64,000 nt of DNA from Tetragonia tetragonoides (lineage: Eukaryota; Streptophyta; Magnoliopsida; Caryophyllales; Aizoaceae): the NCBI GenBank assembly GCA_038025085.1, contig CM076153.1, positions 5,797,501 to 5,861,500 of the forward strand. Reading direction: 5' to 3'. The first letter of the stretch is position 1. Each line of letters starts with the position of its first letter. Below, piece after piece: positions 57,146 to 64,000 of the stretch. The notes beneath the pieces are model-generated. The model did not search any database and was not told where the DNA came from. It was given only the letters and a program-made list of their open reading frames with translations. The position numbers and the translations under genes were made by a program.

Positions 57146-58050
57146 TTTTGTTGATAAGAATCTGTCTTGATAGTCGATTCAGTATCAGTCACTGACTCAC
57201 TGAATAGGTAAATAAATTATATTTAAATTACTCCACCAAGAAATAATACTAGCAATACTAGATTATTAGTCTCTCTTTTCTTTCGAATCTTGATTCTTGA
57301 TGCACAAATCGGGCACTGGAACACATCCTTCTAGCGGATAGGTTAGGAGCTACCCTCGAGAAAAAGCGTTATAATTTATACTCCACTGTTATTTCATGAT
57401 GGTATAAACACTGAGGTTCTAATTTTGATGTGTAACCCAGTTCATGCCCTTCCACTTTGTCAGGAAATGGGAAATCTACGTGAATAACAATCTTTCTTTC
57501 CTTTTTGTGCACGAAAATGTTAGTCTAGTACTATATACAATGGAATGGAATGATTGGTGACTCAGAACAAGCTTTCTTGACCATCAACTTAAGCCATACC
57601 TTTCATCATTGGTTCTAATCTTCTCCTGGAGTGAATATCCTCATCAGTAATCAAAAAATTTCTCTTAGGGGAAAATTGTCGAAGTTCTGAACAGAAATTT
57701 TTTCGAAGGATATGATGTATCTGACAAAATTTAAGCCAGAATCGAAGAAAGTGAGCTGAACACACAGAGAGAATTTAGCAAAAGAAACTAACGTTTCTGT
57801 ACTTATCCCAATTCAATCCTCATCTGTATAATCACAGTAACAAACTAACAATGGTTAGATTATAATTCTGTTATTTTCCCTCCTTTCCCTGCTAAATTGG
57901 TATTTGGTAACAGATTTAAGTGCCAACCGGGTGCTCATAACTACAGTTAATGAACCCAACTCGACTTGCATCGAGAGACATGATATCATTGATATATATC
58001 ACAGTTTTTACAACTCAACAATACAAAAAATAGAGAATAATTTAATCAAA
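57146..58050. other. Intergenic; Rab3GAP 3' UTR at its right end
   Basis: No gene or bounded repeat recognised; the 3' UTR of the gene ending at 58051 should occupy the right-hand few hundred bases. Confidence 0.5.
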
Positions 58051-61000
58051 TTAACGGAGTGATCTGTTTATAACTGACAACTGACCAGAATCTCCATTCA
58101 ACAAGAAAACTTCTAATGGCACATAAGTTGAGGAAGACGATGATGCCATTGACGAGCTGAATCTGTATGTTGGCTGAAGGATCTTACTTCCGTTAGCGCA
58201 TTGAATTATTAGAAGGCGTGGACCAGTTCTCATTTGCCACACCTGCAAAAGGTAAGACCAAAAAAATTGAGAAGTAAACAAAAATAAACCTCACACACGT
58301 ACTGGATAACCATCAAGTACTTTGAAGCCAAAATTACACGGAGCGGGTGATTGGTTAACATTGTGCCTGTAGATTACAAAATTTTATGACTTTTGACTAC
58401 CTTTTCCACCCTTTTATCAATGAAAGAGAAGAATTCACATAGACTGGACACAAATTAGAGAATGGTATAAATCAGTAGAGATGATCTGCTAGTCAAACTT
58501 CCTCAACCTCTACCAAATGCTAAACTCATGCTTATGCTGAATCAGACTCAAGTTGTCTAAGAAATGATCTGTTAGTCACAAGGGCTCATCTCCCATCACC
58601 TAAAGCTTGATTCATGCTTATGAAGGTACATAGTTTAATGAGCTAGAACAATCCTAACTCCTGATTTCAAAACCTAAAGTCTACACGTTTAAGCCCCTCT
58701 GAGCCAAACCATCCTAAAGCCATATAGCTACAGCATATAGATTATGTGACTCAGAGAAATATGAAGTTGTCAATTGTGCTATGTACCTCAATAATTCCTT
58801 TCCGGGGAGCGTGAATAGCAAGACATAAGCAATAATCACTCTTTCCATGTTCATGATTAGAACTTGATGCAGAGTTTTTGTTAACAAGCATTTCCATAAA
58901 TAGACAGTTGGCATCACGATATCCCTGAAAGAAAGCGCAATCAACATGCAGGATTCATATCTGAATTTGCTTTATGACAAAATAATTAGAGTGGGTACAG
59001 AGACATACCTTCCACAATCGCACCACCACAAGGGCCTGCGTGTCTAATAGCAATATACGTCCAAGGGAATCGGTAATGGCAGCCAATGTACCACTAGGTG
59101 ACAAGGTGAGTTTCTCCCCCTTTCTTGGCGGATCTTTCAAACAAGTCAAAGTAGTGGCTGACACACATCATAACATTGGATCAGATGAGGCAATTTGATT
59201 GTATAATAGAAATTAATGCTGGAACAGCAGAAACATATAACCAGTAATCAAAGTGACGTCAGAAATGTGACGAATTGGACATCTATTTTCATTTTTCCTT
59301 GAGTTTGGAGCCATCATACGACCGATCATTGCAATGGAAACAAATTTTACAGTTAACAATTTAGTAGATCGAGGCTTGCTCCAGCCTCCAGCAACCTACG
59401 TACCTAACCACCCTCATTGAGACATAATATCAAGCCATATTATATGAACTCAGATCTGTCAGTAATTGTCTTTCTCCAAACAAGATGCTGTGCGCAACTC
59501 AGGTTCGTAAAAGCATGTACGATTACGGGCTTCCTCTATGCTTTATCTGTGGGAGGCATATACATACAGTACATCCAATAAGGTCACCGGTAACAAGATA
59601 GCATGGTGAAGATGCCACCTTTGTCCTTCTTTTTCTGCTCAATTCTTGTAGGTCCTTGACCTTGGCAAACTTTTTTAGATAACTTTTGGACCGCAATGGG
59701 GTGGATTTCTATATCAGCATGAATGCATGGTCATCAATCTTAAGCATACAGTCTCATCAATGTCACCACAGCATACCCCCTATTCTTCAGTCTTCACTCG
59801 GTCCTATAACCTTCCAAAGGCCGTCAAGTCTCGCTATGACAAAGAGATCCCCTATGTTTTTTGTTTTTTTTGGCTTTTTTTTTTTACTACTAGAGTTCCT
59901 TTTCCAGCATGTCAGGGGAGGTTTTTGTTAGCTAGCCAAAAACCAGCATAAAATGAGCCCAGCCAGTTGGTTAAGGCTTTTTGGTTTTCTGTTTTATTCA
60001 ATAAAGCACATTAAAGGTTATCAATGGAAATCTATTAGCTACCTAAGAGAATTTTGCCCTAGTCTGACATTACATTTCTACAACTTCTGATGGATCAAAA
60101 GACTGTTGATATAAAATTTATTTAGGAGGTTGTGATTTGTGACAACATTAGACTTAAAGCTTTGTTTCCTACCCTCAGCTTCTAGACATTAGCGATAACA
60201 ATGTAATTAATCACACTTAACAAGGTTTTAAAGAGTGAAAATACAAGTTCTAATCAAATCCCTCAATTTCAACCTAGATATGACACAGATGCTCTTCTTT
60301 AACAGTAACATAATTTTAAAATTTATGAAGAATATGAAGAAAAAAATGACTTCACCTCGTGCAAATGGCTGAGGCTTTGGCTCTGATTTCTTTGGTGGTG
60401 ATTGATCACTCCGCCATATCAATCTGGAGAATGTTGCTATTGTTGAGAATGTTGCAGGCACGACTTTTGATAGGATAGCTCCAACAAGAGACCTGCCCTT
60501 GTCTTCTGAAAGCCTGCTTATTATAAAATTTCATTCATGCAATACACTATTAAAGAACAGTGTTGACGATAGCAAGGAAAGGATAGACTCAGCATCTACA
60601 CTCAAAGATAAATAAAGAAGAGTGGGGACTGAGATGAGTGACATTATAATGAACCCATTACCTGTATGCGGAAATCACAGCATCATTGCCGATAGTGACT
60701 GCACGATAGTAGCGGTGACTTGACTGCTCAACAATAAAAGCAGCTGAATTCAAATACCAGAATAACTTCAGACAGTTTCCAATCCATAACTCATGGATAT
60801 ACTATTTGTAACATAAAATAGCTCTGTTTTTATAGGAGGGAAAATATAACGAAGTAACTTTGGAAGATAAGAAAGTTCTTTTGTAATTGGATCTTGCAGT
60901 AGGCATTCAAACTTCAAACAACAGCAGAGTATCGAAGCCGACAATGAACCCTTTGCAAATCTAATTCAAATGCCTACATAAACAGTTCCCTCTCAAGTGA

Positions 61001-64000
61001 AACCACCACATCAACAAAAAGAATTTCACTTGCTCACACCACACCCCTAATTTTAAAAGTTACAACATATAAAGGGGAAAGGAAAAAGAAAAAAGGACAA
61101 ATCCAAGTGCTATAACAAATTCTTATATCATTACAACTGCATCACCAACCACTTCATCAACAGAGGAAGACTGGGATACTATGAGTCTCTTGTCCCTCCT
61201 TGAAATAAAGGGCGGCAGGAAATTAGAATGTTAAGTTTTGACCCAAACAATTGTTTAAGACTATTAGTGCACCAGGTATTAGCCATGGTCCCATTCAACC
61301 AAGCTAACCCGGAAACAGCATCAGAAAAAGGCCTCAAGCTATTTTATTTTCTTTATTTTTTTCTTTGAATCGTAATTTGGGGGGGGGGGATATGTTCTGA
61401 TTGTGAGAATGAAGATAGGAAAAGCAGAAGCAGAAGCATGGGAATGCTAAAAGTTTCCCTTAAAGAAAGAAAAGAATATCTGAACCAAGGTTGGGGTTGT
61501 GTTTATGTTTAAGATGCATTGCGATCTAATAGTCTATATTGCATATGACAGGTATGCAAATGCGGGGTCAGGTGATCTAATATAAGATAATTAAAGGATC
61601 AACACCCAATTAACCATCTTAAGATTAAGTAGAAATGACGAGCAATTACCTCAAGCTCCAACAATGGAGGTGGCATTACGCCTGTGATTGCTGCATCAGC
61701 ACAAGCTCCATACTTGTTAACGCTCCACAGCTGGTAGGGAACTCTCTCAAAAGAATTCACGAATTCATCTAAATCATTTTTCTTATGCTTCTGATCCCAA
61801 AATTTGGTTTGTGTTTCTTGGAACCATCGCTGCAGCATACTCTACATCACGCGCATTAAAAAAACATGTTTAGAGTAAAAACCTTTCAACCATAAAACAT
61901 GAGGATGTGAAAACTTAAGCACATAAAGAAAGTAAAGGAAGATAATCAAGTCTCTAAAATCCCCTAACAGGAAAAACCATGAACCCATATCCAACTTTCA
62001 TCTGACACGTCATTAACACCCTAACCACACATGCCCAATTGCCCACCAGTGCGCATGGACACACATAAGGGGCACAGAGGGCTGCTACCTACTTTTGAAA
62101 ACACCTCAAGATCCAGCGACCAGAAGAACATGAATTCCGACCTAACAATTTGATAAGATATTAACAGGTTGAATTGGTGTAACTTGTAGAAGCAGATATC
62201 AGGAGATTTCCCTAATCAGCAGTATCAATTCTGGTTAGGTCAGTTTTGTTTGTTACAGGTTGCATCTAGCTTGTAATCATGTATGTTCGCTGTTCTTATA
62301 GAAACTTGACATGCTTCAGTTCAGTCTCGATAAACATAAAAGCCACCAGTTTCATTGTGGGCAACAGAAAAAACAAACGAAAGAGAGAAGGTAACTTCTT
62401 CAAGACATCTGTAATACGACTTTGGCAATAGAATGATCAAATAAAAAGAATGAGTTCAGCATACTTCCACGCAATATTACGGTTAGATCAATTACCTGCA
62501 AATCAGAACCATCAAAACGTGCTACCACTCCTGCCATAACAATGCAAACCTCCTCATTAGAAATCTCTTGTGCCATATCTTTCTTTGTTCCACGAACTCT
62601 TAGCTTGAGAATCCGTGCAGGATATATTATCTATACAAAGATTGAACAAATAAGTCGATTGATGAAATAATATCAAGAAAACATCCCAACTACACAAAGT
62701 AGGCAAAACAAAGAAAGAGGGAAACATTAAGAAAAAGAAATTAACTATAGAAGTTGGTTTCTAAATACAAGCAAACATATCATGATAAAGAATCCTATCT
62801 CAATAATCAACCTAAGTTTAAATGGTCTACAACTTTTTGCGAAAATTTTGCTGCATCCTAGTCAACATAGATGAATGCAATCGAGTATATAGGTTCCGTT
62901 TAATATGTAGGAATAAAAGGGCGAAGTACGGTAAAGATTCAATTAGGTAGGAAAATCGCTGAATAACGACTAAGCATGTTTCTGAGTCGACATAGGGGTA
63001 CTACCGTACTAGGAAGGAGATTGAAGCATTCACAGAGCAAAATCATCCATATTTGTGCATATTTCTTCTCCACCTTTGTTGATCCTTGACTGTTTCTAAG
63101 AAATAACCCAAGGACTAAAAGTTAATTGCTTACGAAGTATTTGGGAAAGAGTTGGAAAGTTCATGAAGGTCACTCCCTATTTCAAACACCTTCCACCGTT
63201 CTTATGAGCAAGGAGGGCAAAGAGAGCAGTGTTGACACATAAGATCACTCTGATGACAACAGAAATACAAGATATGCACTCCAAAATGGCAGAACAAACC
63301 CAACAAGTAAACAGAACTTCTCATGCCAATTTCCAGAACACGAACACAATACACTAGGTAATATGGTGGTCCAATAAATAAAATCTCTAAAATTTAAATA
63401 ATTTTTTTTTGGGGATAAGATCAAAACACAATCATGAGTCCATGCAAAAAAGCTCTACTAAACCCATCTCATCATATCAAATACCAATCCTATCCGAAAA
63501 TTTTCGTAGTATCCTACATCTTCTACACCAACATACTTACCGAAAGCTTCAATTTTGTAACTAACACAATGATTCTCAAGTTCTATAATTTTGATTTCAA
63601 CCTTTCTCATTCTGAATTCATAATCAAATCACATCTCACTAATCAAATCACATCCCACGAGCAATCAACAAATTCTCATACACTCAACTCCAGAACCCAA
63701 TTGCCAAAACTTCCAAAAACACATCAACACAAACTACATTAACCTTAAACAATCAAAATTCCCCAGATTGAGCAATACCCAGTTCCACCCATCAACAAAC
63801 AAACCCAGAAAAAACAAAACTTTTCAAGGAAAATAAAAAAAATTGAAAACACACCTGTTTATGAATCAAACTGCCATCCAAAGAATAAATCAACAAATAC
63901 CCAGTTGAAGTACCAACAGCAAGAACACGAATGTCATCAAAAACGAGCCATTCAATGGCACTTATGAACTCAGCATCGATAGGAGAGAGAGTTGGGTGGA
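58051..64000 (-). CDS. RAB3GAP2: Rab3 GTPase-activating protein non-catalytic subunit, all but the 5' end
   Basis: In animals this subunit partners RAB3GAP1 to regulate Rab3/Rab18 on membranes; the plant role is inferred. Exons (minus): 64000-63855 (partial), 62630-62496, 61841-61650, 60723-60662, 60513-60356, 59157-59009, 58924-58787, 58242-58051. Phases agree throughout, giving about 390 residues in view; only some N-terminal residues lie off the right edge. Landmarks: FISAIEWLVFDDIRVLAVGT, IIYPARILKLRVRGTKKD, MLQRWFQETQTKFWDQK, SLVGAILSKVVPATFSTIAT, KLTLSPSGTLAAITDSLGRI, VVVRLWK joined to GYRDANC, and RKGIIE joined to VWQMRTGPRLL. The 60723 acceptor could instead include one extra codon (CAG). 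A C-terminal LNGDSGQLSV precedes the stop. No lesion is seen. Length and order match what I recall of Arabidopsis At3g14910. Confidence 0.9.

Noticed and set aside
63434..63742. 102-codon plus-strand frame
   Set aside because: Lies in an intron of the Rab3GAP gene on the opposite strand, AT-rich, no homology.

Overview
This is a stretch of plant nuclear DNA, probably from a eudicot. It is AT-rich, its genes are split by GT-AG introns, it has a degenerate TTTAGGG (plant-type telomere) block, and it is full of plant MITEs, Helitrons, SINE-like repeats and LTR elements. I could not fix the species from sequence alone.

Genes, left to right. The 5' end of a phosphoenolpyruvate carboxylase gene (minus, 1-3007, running off the left edge). 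A complete five-exon ABC1/UbiB-type atypical kinase gene (minus, 14849-19924) whose first coding exon is only 8 nt. A tandem EP1-like secreted lectin family: one intact intronless copy (plus, 24013-25329), one broken copy (26777-30885) and a short fragment (about 33223-33292). A single-exon ALOG/LSH nuclear regulator (plus, 37525-38151). A complete six-exon uroporphyrinogen III decarboxylase gene, HEME1 type (minus, 42883-46140). A tRNA-Phe pseudogene (46337-46401). A peptide-N-glycosidase A-like pseudogene (minus, 53428-55966). Most of a Rab3GAP non-catalytic-subunit gene (minus, 58051 to the right edge). The PEPC, UROD, PNGase A and Rab3GAP order on one strand matches what I recall of the Arabidopsis block At3g14910-At3g14940, with mobile DNA and other genes in between.

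Mobile DNA. The most striking element is a 5.4-kb Mutator-like element (46474-51916) with a perfect 9-bp target duplication. It carries a transposase plus OTU protease on one strand and a plant-mobile-domain gene on the other, transcribed towards each other from the two ends. Just inside each end lies an array of six CCATGG palindromes spaced exactly 33 bp apart, apparently inside the first intron of each gene. A 2845-bp copia element with only gag and protease, and apparently identical LTRs, sits inside the broken EP1 copy with a TTATA target duplication. Two related Helitrons (6695-7962 and 56277-57145) lie in opposite orientations. At least a dozen MITE-like elements are delimited here by terminal inverted repeats, most with target duplications: TTA or TCA for Harbinger-like, TA for Stowaway, 8 bp for hAT. 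Several are nested.

The stretches between genes are mostly these repeats, simple sequence, or sequence in which I recognise nothing.
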